Assembly (NCBI GenBank): GCA_937138395.1
Contig: CAKZPB010000093.1
Location: forward strand, 1-42,565
Length of the DNA stretch: 42,565 bases
Source: an uncultured Pseudomonadota bacterium
GTDB lineage: Bacteria > Pseudomonadota > Gammaproteobacteria > Xanthomonadales > Wenzhouxiangellaceae
Direction: 5' to 3'
Below the pieces are notes generated by a model, which was not told the origin of the DNA, did no database searches, and saw only the letters and a program-made list of their open reading frames with translations. The translations under genes were made by a program, and so were the position numbers. Positions 1 to 8,462 of this stretch are shown here, piece after piece; the first letter of the stretch is position 1; every line of letters begins with the position of its first letter.

Positions 1-63
1 AATGATTTCGAAATACATAGCGTTATCCTAGCCTGATTCAGACAAGGCAGTAAAGAGTAGAGT
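1..63. other. Left edge, no gene seen
   Basis: This short stretch lies just downstream of hemL on the minus strand. I see no coding region, tRNA or convincing terminator hairpin in it. Confidence 0.5.
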
Positions 64-1344
64 TTAAAGTGTAGCGAACACACGACTGGCAGCATCAATC
101 GTCTGTTGAATCTCCTCTTCACCGTGCATGCTGGATACGAAACCGGCCTCGAACGCCGATGGCGCCAGGTACACGCCGGCGTCCAGCATGCCGTGGAAGA
201 AGCGCTTGAAGCGATCGATATCGCAAGCAGCGGCCTGCTCGAAGTGCTCGACCCGGTCAAGCTCGGTAAAGAACAGGCCGAACATGCCGCCGACGGCGAC
301 GCTGGCCATCGGCACGTTGGCCGCGTCAGCGGCCTGCTGGATACCTTCGACCAGGGTTTGGGTTTTCTGGCTCAAGTCATCGTAGAAGCCGGGCTGCTGG
401 ATCAGCTCAAGATTGGCCAGACCGGCGGCCATGGCAACCGGGTTGCCGGACAGCGTGCCGGCCTGGTAGACCGGACCTTCCGGCGCGATTTGCTGCATGT
501 ATTCGACCTTGCCGCCAAACGCGCCGACCGGCATGCCGGCGCCGATGACCTTGCCGAAGCAGCTCAAGTCCGGCTCAACGTTGTACAAGGCCTGGGCACC
601 GCCGAGGGCGACGCGGAAGCCGGTCATGACTTCATCGAACAGCAGCGCAGCACCATACTGATCGCACAGTTCACGTAAGCCCTCCAGAAAGCCCGGACGC
701 GGCGGGATGCAGTTCATATTGCCGGCCACCGGCTCAACTGCAACGCAGGCGATGTCGTCCGGATACTGCTCGAACAGGGCCTGGACAGAATCCAGGTCAT
801 TGAAGCGCGCGTTCAGGGTGAGCGCGGCCAGTTCGGGCGGCACACCGGGCGAGGTCGGCACGCCCATGGTCTGCGCGCCGCTGCCGGCCTTGACCAGAAA
901 ACTATCGGCGTGGCCGTGATAGCAGCCTTCGAACTTGATGAATCGGTTGCGGCCTGTTGCTGCACGCGCCAGGCGCAGCGCGCTCATGGCCGCCTCGGTG
1001 CCGGAGTTGACCATGCGCACGCGATCCAGCCCTGGCACGAGCTGACAGATTTTTTCGGCCATGGTGACTTCATCCGGGTTCGGCGCGCCGAAGCTCAAGC
1101 CGCGGCTGGCTGCTTCCTGCACCGCCCGAATAATCTCGGGATGCGCGTGCCCGCAGATCATCGGGCCCCAGGACCCGATGTAGTCGATGTAGTCCTTGCC
1201 GTCGACGTCGGTCAGATAGGCGCCCTTCGCACTGCGAAAGAACACCGGATCGCCGCCGACGCCATTGAAGGCTCGGACCGGCGAATTGACGCCGCCCGGT
1301 ATTCGGGCCTGGGCTCGAAGAAACAACTCGCTGCTGTGACTCAT
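64..1344 (-). CDS. hemL: Glutamate-1-semialdehyde 2,1-aminomutase
   Basis: This PLP enzyme converts glutamate-1-semialdehyde to 5-aminolevulinate, the last step of the C5 route to tetrapyrroles. It therefore supplies both heme and bacteriochlorophyll. The 426-residue length is normal. Recognisable features are the N-terminal [13 protein letters not shown] signature, [13 protein letters not shown] near residue 58, [15 protein letters not shown] near 113, the [10 protein letters not shown] stretch near 235, and [12 protein letters not shown] with the PLP lysine at K265. The start follows from the family N-terminus. It lies 30 bp downstream of thiE on the same strand, so the two may be co-transcribed. 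Use of the C5 pathway argues against an alphaproteobacterial host, since those use ALA synthase. Product identity is secure. Confidence 0.97.
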   Translation of the reverse strand: MSHSSELFLRAQARIPGGVNSPVRAFNGVGGDPVFFRSAKGAYLTDVDGKDYIDYIGSWGPMICGHAHPEIIRAVQEAASRGLSFGAPNPDEVTMAEKICQLVPGLDRVRMVNSGTEAAMSALRLARAATGRNRFIKFEGCYHGHADSFLVKAGSGAQTMGVPTSPGVPPELAALTLNARFNDLDSVQALFEQYPDDIACVAVEPVAGNMNCIPPRPGFLEGLRELCDQYGAALLFDEVMTGFRVALGGAQALYNVEPDLSCFGKVIGAGMPVGAFGGKVEYMQQIAPEGPVYQAGTLSGNPVAMAAGLANLELIQQPGFYDDLSQKTQTLVEGIQQAADAANVPMASVAVGGMFGLFFTELDRVEHFEQAAACDIDRFKRFFHGMLDAGVYLAPSAFEAGFVSSMHGEEEIQQTIDAASRVFATL

Positions 1345-1374
1345 AACACTTACTCTTTTTCTAGAAACAGTTGA

Positions 1375-2043
1375 TCAATCGACATCTGGCCGTTCATTTG
1401 GATCAATAAAAAAATCGGCATACGCACGGGCGACAGCACCTGGATCACTGGCCTCGAATACATCCGTGATCACCGCAAGGCTGTCGGCACCGGCTTCGAC
1501 GATCTCCGGCGCAGACTGCAGTGTAATGCCGCCGATAGCGACAATGGGTGTATGCAGTGCGCGCGCCTGGCTGATGACTTCGAGCGGACAGTGCACGGCA
1601 TCAGGCTTGGTCGGCGATGGGTAGATACTTCCGAAGGCCAGGTAATCCGCGCCCTGCTCGGCCAGCGCCCGGGCGCGGTTCAGATCGTTATAGCAGGACA
1701 CGCCAATCAATTGCCCGGCATTCAACCGGGCCCTGGCCTGCGCAACGCTGGCATCATTGCGCCCAAGATGAACCCCGTCCGCGTCGATGGACGCGGCCAG
1801 ATCGACATCATCATTGATGAACAACAGCGCTGAATATTGCTTGCATAGTGCCTGGATGGCTTTAGCGCTGCGCGGATCGGCCTGCGGTTTGGCGCGATAT
1901 TGCAGCAACGATGCACCGTTCGAAACCACCGCTTCGACCGCCTCAAGCAGCGCATTGCCGGTAAGACGGGCCGGCGTAATCGCATACAGGCCGTTGACGC
2001 GCTGTCGGCGTTGCGATCTCAACATCTGGGCGTCATGGTTCAT
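1375..2043 (-). CDS. thiE: Thiamine-phosphate synthase
   Basis: ThiE joins HMP-pyrophosphate and thiazole phosphate to form thiamine phosphate in the cytoplasm. The protein has 222 residues and a TIM-barrel fold. Visible motifs are GLYAITP near residue 18, LLQYRAK near 46, FINDDVDLA with the metal and phosphate ligands near 75, DGVHLGRND near 89, GVSCYN near 113, FGSIYPSPTK near 137 and IVAIGGIT near 167. All fit the family. The reading frame can start at 2043 (MNHDAQ) or a few codons later at a second Met; the first is kept because it reaches the short divergent spacer with the rubredoxin gene. The pairing with hemL is a common gammaproteobacterial arrangement and has no obvious link to photosynthesis. 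Confidence 0.95.
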   Translation of the reverse strand: MNHDAQMLRSQRRQRVNGLYAITPARLTGNALLEAVEAVVSNGASLLQYRAKPQADPRSAKAIQALCKQYSALLFINDDVDLAASIDADGVHLGRNDASVAQARARLNAGQLIGVSCYNDLNRARALAEQGADYLAFGSIYPSPTKPDAVHCPLEVISQARALHTPIVAIGGITLQSAPEIVEAGADSLAVITDVFEASDPGAVARAYADFFIDPNERPDVD

Positions 2044-2080
2044 CTACAATTCGAGACCTGATTTCAACGGAAGCGAGTGA

Positions 2081-2263
2081 ATGTCTGAAAGTGCAGAGTA
2101 CAAAAAATGGATGTGCGTCGTGTGCGGCTGGATCTACGACGAACAGGCCGGCGACCCGGACAGCGGGTTGGCACCCGGTACCAAATGGGACGAAATTCCC
2201 GAATCCTGGGTTTGTCCTGACTGTGGCGCCGGCAAAGAAGACTTCGAAATGGTGGAATTCTGA
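2081..2263 (+). CDS. Rubredoxin
   Basis: This is a 60-residue one-iron electron carrier of the cytoplasm. Two CxxC knuckles, C12-x2-C15 and C45-x2-C48, bind Fe(Cys)4. The surrounding sequence (MCVVCGWIYDE, GLAPGTKWDEIP, WVCPDCGAGKEDF) is typical of the rubA/alkG group. It reads divergently from thiE with only 37 bp between starts and converges on the CpdA-like gene, 11 bp away. Its redox partner is not evident in the window. Rubredoxins next to thiE and hemL are frequent in gammaproteobacteria, so proximity to photosynthesis genes need not be functional, although rubredoxin can assist photosystem assembly in oxygenic phototrophs. Confidence 0.95.
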   Translation: MSESAEYKKWMCVVCGWIYDEQAGDPDSGLAPGTKWDEIPESWVCPDCGAGKEDFEMVEF

Positions 2264-2274
2264 GCGCTGATTAC

Positions 2275-3036
2275 TCAGCGACTGCTTGCCCTGGGCAGTG
2301 AAAGCAATCCACTCCGATAGCATCCATTCGGCTCCAGCAGGAACCAACGCGCCATCGGGCCACACGGCCCGGGCGTGAACCGCTCGACATCCGGCAGACT
2401 ATTGACCGCAGTGGACGGTGCCGCAAGGCATTCGATCGACTGGTCCTGAGCCGGTTCCATCCTGCGACGAAACCGTTGGTGAACGTGCCCGAAGGCGACG
2501 AATTTCAACCCGCGATGGCCTGCCAGCGCCTGCCAGAGCCGTTCGGGCTGACGCAGCGGTACGCGATCGATCCAGACCGAGACCGGCACCGGATGGTGGT
2601 GCACAAACACCGCAATCGGCTGGTCCGGATCCAGCCGGGCTAGAGGCTTGAGCCGTGCGGCATCCAGCTCGCCATCCGGCCGACCCGGCCAGGCGGAATC
2701 CAGCAGCACAAGCTGCCAGCCATGCAGCTCCAGTATCGGCCCCGGTTCGAACCCGGCATGGTCCATGATGGGCTGCATCACGCTCCGGTCGTCATGGTTG
2801 CCCGGCAACCACGCCACCGGCAGCTCGAACTGCTGCGCCCAGTCAATCAGGCGCCGATAGCTTTCGGACGACCCATCTTCCGACAGATCGCCGGTCAGCA
2901 TTAACTGGTCAGGTGAAAAGGCGCGCACGGCCTCGGCAAAACGCGCCAGATTCCGATCGGCGGACTGGCCGCGATAGGCTTTGTGCGGTTCAGCCGAAAG
3001 ATGGCAATCGGACAGCTGCAGCAAGCGCAGGCTCAT
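2275..3036 (-). CDS. cpdA: CpdA-like 3',5'-cAMP phosphodiesterase
   Basis: This 253-residue protein belongs to the calcineurin-like metallophosphoesterases, class III cyclic-nucleotide phosphodiesterase branch. Metal-binding motifs are in the correct order: LSDCH (D10, H12), GDLSEDG near residue 49, GNHDD near 79, HHHP near 145 and GHVH near 183. CpdA hydrolyses cAMP and so dampens CRP signalling. Specificity for cAMP rather than another phosphoester is inferred from overall resemblance. Its start codon overlaps the stop of the upstream lipoprotein gene by 4 bp, implying translational coupling. Confidence 0.85.
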   Translation of the reverse strand: MSLRLLQLSDCHLSAEPHKAYRGQSADRNLARFAEAVRAFSPDQLMLTGDLSEDGSSESYRRLIDWAQQFELPVAWLPGNHDDRSVMQPIMDHAGFEPGPILELHGWQLVLLDSAWPGRPDGELDAARLKPLARLDPDQPIAVFVHHHPVPVSVWIDRVPLRQPERLWQALAGHRGLKFVAFGHVHQRFRRRMEPAQDQSIECLAAPSTAVNSLPDVERFTPGPCGPMARWFLLEPNGCYRSGLLSLPRASSR

Positions 3037-4262
3037 GGCCTGCGCTTGTCAACAATATCCAGGAACATCTCTGCATCGGCCGAGTACGGGTGACTGGGCC
3101 CGGCTTCCAGCACGTGATTGAGATGCTGGTCGGCCAGGTCCAGATTGTTCTCGAGTATGTACTGCTGGCCGAGGAAATGATGCGCACTGACCTTGGGCAG
3201 AATCTCGATGCTGTTGTTCAGCATCTCGATGGCCTGGTCACGTCGCTTCAGCTGCGCGTGGGCCCAGCCCCAGTAGTAGTCACCGTGAATGATCTCGCCA
3301 TGATCGGCCTCGATGCGGCGAAAAATTCGTTCTGAATAATACGGGTGCAGGTTATGCAGATCCAGTTCAGCCTGCAGCAACGAAGTCTCGTAGGTGCGCC
3401 CGAGTTCGCGCATGGCATCCAGGCTGGCACGATAGGCCAGGATGAGTTCGCCAAGACTGATCTGGCGACGCACTTCGGCGAATCGCTCATAGCCGAAGCG
3501 ATTGTTGTAGTGATCGATCAGCAATCGAGCCCATTCCGGATCAATGCGGTTCTCTTCGTTGGCCGCAATGGACCCGTCGATCCCCGTGCGTTCAAGCCAG
3601 GGCGCTAACGGCCAGGCCTGCTGCAGTTGCCCGGCCAGCGTGCTCAGTGCGGCGGGCTGGTAACCGGCCGCTTCGAGCAGCGGCTGCACGACGCTAGAAC
3701 AGTCGGCCGATCCACAGCCTCGCAGCACGGCCTGATTGAACAGGCTTGCATTGGCATTCAAGCGATAGTCGATATAACGCGTCATCAATTCGCTGTTTTC
3801 TTCAAATGCAACCAGTTGCTGGCGATCACGCTGACGCCAGGATTGGCTCGCAGCAGCACATTGATGCAGGGCGATCGCCAGCACGCCCGCCATCTCGTCT
3901 GCATTTTCAATCCAGGACAGCAGGCCTTTGGAAACAAACAGGCGCCCGCCTGCAATGCAGCCGGCATCGGCATCGGGCTCTGCGGTCACGACCAACGTAA
4001 ACGGACGCTCGGCAGCATCCGGCAGGAACTGCGCCGCGAGATTATCAAGCACACCGTCCATCAATTGCTGAAGTTCAGGCTGCAGTTCGATTGGCGCTGC
4101 ATGCGCCAGGTCAAAGCGGGGGTACAGGCTGTCGATGGCGGCAGCCTGGTCTTGTTCACTGAGCACGATGCGCTGGGCCTGATCCGACTGGCAGGCGGCC
4201 ATGAAGGCAGCCAGCAACAGGATCAGCAACCAGATCGTGGCTCTGCTCGTCGGTGATTTCAT
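3033..4262 (-). CDS. Lipoprotein with degenerate M48-like domain and TPR-like C-terminus
   Basis: The chosen start (MKSPTSRATI) gives a signal peptide ending in FMAAC, a plausible lipobox with Cys24, so the protein is probably a periplasmic lipoprotein of 409 residues. A longer reading starting 39 bp upstream is possible but would spoil the signal peptide. Residues around 95-130 (GGRLFVSKGLLSWIENADEMAGVLAIALHQCAA) resemble the region before the HExxH zinc motif of M48 peptidases such as BepA. Here the expected AHEIGH reads ALHQCA, so the zinc site is lost. The last 120 residues contain helical pairs with TPR character (YYWGWAHAQLKRRDQAIEML, then NNLDLADQHLNHVLE). It is coupled to the cpdA-like gene by a 4 bp overlap. 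A non-catalytic outer-membrane quality-control or scaffold role is possible; no function is proven. Confidence 0.7.
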   Translation of the reverse strand: MKSPTSRATIWLLILLLAAFMAACQSDQAQRIVLSEQDQAAAIDSLYPRFDLAHAAPIELQPELQQLMDGVLDNLAAQFLPDAAERPFTLVVTAEPDADAGCIAGGRLFVSKGLLSWIENADEMAGVLAIALHQCAAASQSWRQRDRQQLVAFEENSELMTRYIDYRLNANASLFNQAVLRGCGSADCSSVVQPLLEAAGYQPAALSTLAGQLQQAWPLAPWLERTGIDGSIAANEENRIDPEWARLLIDHYNNRFGYERFAEVRRQISLGELILAYRASLDAMRELGRTYETSLLQAELDLHNLHPYYSERIFRRIEADHGEIIHGDYYWGWAHAQLKRRDQAIEMLNNSIEILPKVSAHHFLGQQYILENNLDLADQHLNHVLEAGPSHPYSADAEMFLDIVDKRRP

Positions 4263-4369
4263 GCGAACGAAAGGCCTCGGTAGATTTGAAACATTAGACA
4301 CGGGTCATCAAGTGGACGTTCATTTGGACTATTCTAGAACCATTGTTCTTTCAGCAGGAGCGTGAACGC

Positions 4370-4600
4370 ATGATTCTAAAACCGGTCAAGAAATTTCTCG
4401 AAAAACGCCGGTTCCCAACGCTGCTGATGATTGCTGCTGGCCTGTTGGGTATCAACCTGTTCATCGCCGATCCGCTGCCGTTTATTGACGAGCTGCTGAT
4501 GTTGATTGCCACGCTGCTGATTGGCAGCCTGAAAAAGCGCAAGCCCGATCAGTCCGACGAGACGCAAGATGAGTCCGGGCAGGACTCAGGACTGGATTAA
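4370..4600 (+). CDS. Small two-helix membrane protein (DUF6116-like)
   Basis: This 76-residue protein starts at an ATG preceded by a good AGGAG site about 9 bp upstream; an in-frame TTG at 4343 is less likely. It has a basic N-terminus (KPVKKFLEKRRFP), a hydrophobic segment (TLLMIAAGLLGINLFI), a conserved-looking ADPLPFIDELLM hinge, a second hydrophobic segment and a charged tail. The pattern resembles small inner-membrane proteins annotated DUF6116 in gammaproteobacteria; that link is from memory. It converges on the sbtB-like gene and their ends overlap by 15 bp. Function unknown. Confidence 0.7.
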   Translation: MILKPVKKFLEKRRFPTLLMIAAGLLGINLFIADPLPFIDELLMLIATLLIGSLKKRKPDQSDETQDESGQDSGLD

Positions 4601-4921
4601 CAAGGCAAACTTGTCCTGCCGGAGAATTTCCACCTCTTCCAGGTAGGTAATGCCGGAGTAGTGATCGAAAAACCGCTCGGTGACCTCATCGGCAATGCGG
4701 TTGGCCGCTTCCTTGCTGCCGGTGATGACTTCGATCTTGACGTTGCTGAACCCGTCGATGACGGCGGCACGGCCGGTTGAACGTACGCCGCGACTGCCCT
4801 TGCCACCGGCCGGCGTCACCGTATAGCCACGGGCTCCGGCGTTCTCGATCAAGTGCGCGACCTGATCGAGAATCATCTGTTCGGTGATGATGACGACTTT
4901 GGTTGCTTTGAAGTGATCCAT
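4586..4921 (-). CDS. sbtB: SbtB-like P-II family regulator
   Basis: The protein has 111 residues and a P-II ferredoxin-like fold. ATKVVIITEQMILDQV at the start and GGKGSRGVRSTGR near residues 39-51 match SbtB, the cyanobacterial P-II protein that binds cAMP, other adenyl nucleotides and c-di-AMP and regulates the bicarbonate transporter SbtA. Its position 71 bp downstream of sbtA on the same strand supports this. It ends in KFALLIQS and lacks the C-terminal CGPEGC redox loop known from many cyanobacterial SbtB proteins, so the redox-controlled nucleotide hydrolysis reported there should be absent. It is probably cytoplasmic and docks on SbtA. Confidence 0.85.
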   Translation of the reverse strand: MDHFKATKVVIITEQMILDQVAHLIENAGARGYTVTPAGGKGSRGVRSTGRAAVIDGFSNVKIEVITGSKEAANRIADEVTERFFDHYSGITYLEEVEILRQDKFALLIQS

Positions 4922-4992
4922 GGTGTTACCTCAGTAGCATACGGCTGAGTATTGTGAATACGGCATCGGCAGGGCTGGCAGCACGACAGGTG

Positions 4993-6000
4993 CTACAGGC
5001 CGAAGACGGCATCGGCCAGCGCAATGTAGAGCGGTACGCCAATGACAATAGCGACCGGCGTGCCGACACTGGTCGATGAGCCGATATAAGCCGATGGATT
5101 GGCCGACGGGATCGCCGCGCGCAACGTTGGCGGTCCTGAAATATCCGAACTCGAGCCCGCAATGACCGCAAGAAGAATTACGCCACCCGGACTGAATCCG
5201 GTCAACTCATGGGCAATATACCCAAGGCCAAAGGCCAACAGGCCATGCATCAGCGGCGCAATTGCGCCATACACGATGTACCAGTGTGCGACGCGCTTCA
5301 TCTCGCTCAGGCGAGTCCAGGCTTCCATGCCCATGGTCAACATCAATACCGACAAAAAGCCGCGAAACAGCGGGTCGTAGAAGCTTTCGAATACGCGTTC
5401 GGGGTGGGTCAGCAGGCCCAGCAGCAGGCCCAGCAACAAGGCTGATAATGCAGCGCTCCTAAGGCTGTCGGTGATAATCGATTTGACCTGGACTTTCTCA
5501 CGCTTGCTGCCTTTCTGTTTGGCCAGGTAGATATTGGCCAGCAGGATGGCGATGATCAACGCCGGGATATCCATGAACGGATACAAGGCAGGCACCCAGG
5601 CCTCGTAGAACACGTCCTGTTCTTCCAGCAGGGCCATGGCGACGGCTAGCGTGGATGCGCTGACCGCACCAAACAAACCGGCCGTGGCAATACCGTCCTC
5701 GGTGTTGACGCCGGGCAGTCTTGCCAGGGTCAGGCGGCCGACAATTACAATCGCACAACCCAGGAAGATCGAAATCACGGCAGGCAGAATCATGGCGCTC
5801 AGATCGGCCTCGCGAATGGCCATGCCGCCTTCCAGACCTATCCGCATCAGCAGCATGAATACGCAGAAACGGTAGATTGAATCAGGAATGGTCAACTTGC
5901 TGCCGCAAGCCGCCAGCAGCATACCGCCCATCAGAAACGCCAGTGCCGGCGACTGAAACTGCGTCAACAGGCGGCTGAAAAATTCCAGCGCTAGCTCCAT
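4993..6000 (-). CDS. sbtA: SbtA-type sodium-dependent bicarbonate transporter
   Basis: This 335-residue polytopic membrane protein of the SbtA family (DUF897) has about ten hydrophobic segments in two inverted halves. Family-like stretches are IPDSIYRFCVFMLLMRIGLEGG near residue 38, DGIATAGLFGAVSASTLAVAMA near 100, PFMDIPALI, and the GSSSDISGPPTLRAAIPSANP segment near 285. SbtA imports bicarbonate together with sodium. The gene follows the methyltransferase by only 18 bp, so transporter and photosynthesis-type carrier may share a transcript. No carbon-fixation gene is present in the window; imported bicarbonate could serve anaplerotic carboxylation or a Calvin cycle encoded elsewhere. Confidence 0.88.
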   Translation of the reverse strand: MELALEFFSRLLTQFQSPALAFLMGGMLLAACGSKLTIPDSIYRFCVFMLLMRIGLEGGMAIREADLSAMILPAVISIFLGCAIVIVGRLTLARLPGVNTEDGIATAGLFGAVSASTLAVAMALLEEQDVFYEAWVPALYPFMDIPALIIAILLANIYLAKQKGSKREKVQVKSIITDSLRSAALSALLLGLLLGLLTHPERVFESFYDPLFRGFLSVLMLTMGMEAWTRLSEMKRVAHWYIVYGAIAPLMHGLLAFGLGYIAHELTGFSPGGVILLAVIAGSSSDISGPPTLRAAIPSANPSAYIGSSTSVGTPVAIVIGVPLYIALADAVFGL

Positions 6001-6018
6001 GATGCAAGCCTCATGTAC

Positions 6019-6924
6019 TCAAACCTCATAGCGGAAACAGCCGAGCATGAATCGCCTCAATACGGGCAGCGGTTGATCCAGATCGGGCCATTCCTGTTGA
6101 GCCAGCGCATCCAGCCGCTGCATGGTTTCTGTCAGTACATCATCAGGCAGCACCCAGCTTTCGGCGTCGTCGCGCGAACGGATGCCGTCCAGCACCTGTC
6201 GCGGACTCAGTTCCGTGGTCCATTCGGCAGCCACCAACTCACCCTCACCCGTGGGTACAGCACCCTGCTGCACCAGCGTCTTGACAATGGCTGCACCGCC
6301 GCTCGGCGCGGCCGCGGCACTCGCACCGGGCGGCAGCATTTCAGTGCCGACTTCGACCACGGTCTTGCGGAACGCGGTCCGTATCCTGCCCGAAAACGAC
6401 TCCGGATCAACCCAGTCCCGACCCAGCACCAGCACGCCGCCAGGACGTACCATTCGACGGACCTGATCGAGCACCTCGGCCCAGCTCGAGACCAGGTGCA
6501 GCACATGCACCGCCATGGCGCCATCAAAACCGCGGTCGATAAAGGGCGGTGCCGTAATGTCGGCCTGAACCAGTTCAATATCATCCAGCGTGTGCTGCCG
6601 GATACGCGCGGCCAGCTCGCCCAGCATTTCGGCGGATACATCCATGCCAACCACTTGACAGCCGGCTTGTGCAACCGGCACCGCGATTCGACCCGTGCCA
6701 ACACCCAGTTCAAGCACTCGGGCCGAAGACGGCATCTGCGCTGCAATCGCCTGGCCAATCTCGCGCGCGACCTCCGGTGGATGGCCACGCAGCGAATCGT
6801 AGTCGGACACCACGCGCCGATCGAAACTGAAGTCCAACCCGCCAGTGGTGCCCATCTTCAAAGCCAGGAAGAATGAGGAAGGATCAAGACAGGCCGGAAG
6901 CAATGGGCATCGATGCGCCTGCAT
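6019..6924 (-). CDS. Class I SAM-dependent methyltransferase
   Basis: A Rossmann methyltransferase of 301 residues. Motif I is VLELGVGTGRIAVP (about 90-103), motif II VVGMDVSAEML, the acidic motif VQADI, and FDGAMAVHVLHL follows, as in UbiE-like enzymes. The substrate is unknown. It is not a convincing BchM or BchU. The annotated start lies 10 bp after the stop of the BCH-family carrier gene, with a weak AGG site. An internal Met (MGTTGG, start 6855) matches the conserved part better, so the first 23 residues are doubtful. Its place between a pigment-carrier homologue and sbtA suggests a task in tetrapyrrole or lipid modification, but this is inference. Confidence 0.78.
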   Translation of the reverse strand: MQAHRCPLLPACLDPSSFFLALKMGTTGGLDFSFDRRVVSDYDSLRGHPPEVAREIGQAIAAQMPSSARVLELGVGTGRIAVPVAQAGCQVVGMDVSAEMLGELAARIRQHTLDDIELVQADITAPPFIDRGFDGAMAVHVLHLVSSWAEVLDQVRRMVRPGGVLVLGRDWVDPESFSGRIRTAFRKTVVEVGTEMLPPGASAAAAPSGGAAIVKTLVQQGAVPTGEGELVAAEWTTELSPRQVLDGIRSRDDAESWVLPDDVLTETMQRLDALAQQEWPDLDQPLPVLRRFMLGCFRYEV

Positions 6925-6934
6925 GAACCTGACA

Positions 6935-8314
6935 TCATGACCCCGATGTGCTGCCGGCCGTCAGCGGTGCTTCTGCATCCGAAGCCTGTTTGGCCATTTG
7001 GCTGGCATTGGCCGCAAACTGGCTCAAGCTGATCCTGTAAAGAATGTAGCCGGCCAGAACCAGCCCGACCGCTTCCAGCACAAAAATGCCAAAGTAGGCG
7101 AATCGAGGGCTCAACAGGCCGCTGTCGATCAACAGGGTGTGCAGCGCGCCGCTGGCGAATGACGACACACCCATGCCCAGCGCCTGGGCCGTGCCCCACA
7201 GGCCCATATACAGGCCGGTGGCGTTCGGAACGGTCATTTCCATCATCAGCGCCAGCGCGCCGACATTGAACATGCCGATGAACAGGCCCATCACCATCAG
7301 GCTCGGCTTGAGCACCGGTTGAATGACCAGCAATGAAGACAGGGCCAGCGTCATGAATGCAATGGCTGCACCGCACACGCCGACAATGACCAGCCGCTTG
7401 CGCGAAACCTTCAACACCGCGCTGAGCACGCCGGTCAGGATCATGCCGATCAAAACGCCACCAGCCCAGAAGCGCTGCAGCGTCGAGGTTTCGGTGATCG
7501 TCATTGAAAAGACTTCTGCGCCGAATACCTCCACGATATTTTCCTGCAGAAAAATCGAGAAGATGGCTAAAAAAATGAACGCAAAGAACGCCCGGGTATG
7601 AGGATTTTGCCGCAGCAGCGTCAGCGCTGAAGCGAGCGGGTTTCCGGGGGGCGCCAGGGCTCGGGCCTTGAGTCTTGCCTCTTCGAGCTGCTCAGGGTTC
7701 ATGCGCCGTTCGATGCCGAGAACGCCCAGCAGGGTGCTACCGATAACAATCAGCGGCGTCAGGTTGTACAGATTCTGCATCGCTTCCGGCGTGAACTCCG
7801 GACGCACGATATTCATGACGACGGTCGCCATGATGGTGCTCATGATCATTACCACCCAGACGACGGAAATCACCATGCCGCGCGTTTCGGGCGTGGTGAC
7901 CTCGGCAATCAGCGAGTGGTAGGTGTCTGCAATGACGGCCATCGACAGGCCAAACAGGGTAAACAACAATATTGCAGCCAGCATCGACAGCGCCGACCCT
8001 TCGCCCATACCCATGGCAATCGTTGGCAGGGCCAGGAACAACAGGCTGGCCATGATGCTGCCCATCAGCAGATACGGCGTGCGCCGATAGCCAAGAATCG
8101 GCATGGTATCGGCAATGCGACCCACAACGACCTGGAATGGCGCCATGAAATAGTGAATCGACAACAATGCCGTGACCACAATCGCGGCGATGCCCAGTTC
8201 AAAGATCGCCACGCGATTGAAGTCAATCGTCAGCAGGGCAAACATCCAGCCCACTGCAACTTTGGGCAGTGCGATCCGGAGCGTCCAGAACATGACACCA
8301 ATGGTTTTGAACAT
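6935..8314 (-). CDS. BCH/PucC-family MFS carrier
   Basis: A 459-residue, roughly 12-helix membrane protein resembling the PucC/BCH2 branch of the major facilitator superfamily (pigment delivery or antenna assembly). Family-like stretches are TIDFNRVAIFELGI near residue 28, APFQVVVGRIADTMPILGYRRTPY near 60, ADTYHSLIAEVTTPETRG near 133 and the GLWGTAQALGMG stretch near 380. It is clearly more divergent than the other two paralogues here (lhaA and pucC) and looks closer to forms I associate with cyanobacteria and some proteobacterial phototrophs. It heads the leftward group with the methyltransferase and sbtAB. A chlorophyll-delivery role is likely from the family; the exact client is not evident. 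Confidence 0.82.
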   Translation of the reverse strand: MFKTIGVMFWTLRIALPKVAVGWMFALLTIDFNRVAIFELGIAAIVVTALLSIHYFMAPFQVVVGRIADTMPILGYRRTPYLLMGSIMASLLFLALPTIAMGMGEGSALSMLAAILLFTLFGLSMAVIADTYHSLIAEVTTPETRGMVISVVWVVMIMSTIMATVVMNIVRPEFTPEAMQNLYNLTPLIVIGSTLLGVLGIERRMNPEQLEEARLKARALAPPGNPLASALTLLRQNPHTRAFFAFIFLAIFSIFLQENIVEVFGAEVFSMTITETSTLQRFWAGGVLIGMILTGVLSAVLKVSRKRLVIVGVCGAAIAFMTLALSSLLVIQPVLKPSLMVMGLFIGMFNVGALALMMEMTVPNATGLYMGLWGTAQALGMGVSSFASGALHTLLIDSGLLSPRFAYFGIFVLEAVGLVLAGYILYRISLSQFAANASQMAKQASDAEAPLTAGSTSGS

Positions 8315-8462
8315 CAGAGGGGAACTCCCCGAAAACAGTGCTTCAATCTAGTACAGCCATCGGCACAAATCAAGTCGAACGCCTGCACACAGCACGGGCT
8401 GCGTGCAGGCTTACCCTCATACGGATACACGACTGAACCGACCTTGGCCAATACTCTTCCGG

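Noticed and set aside
6013-6876. Long rightward open frame opposite the methyltransferase
   Set aside because: It is a GC-driven antisense frame of a clearly conserved methyltransferase.
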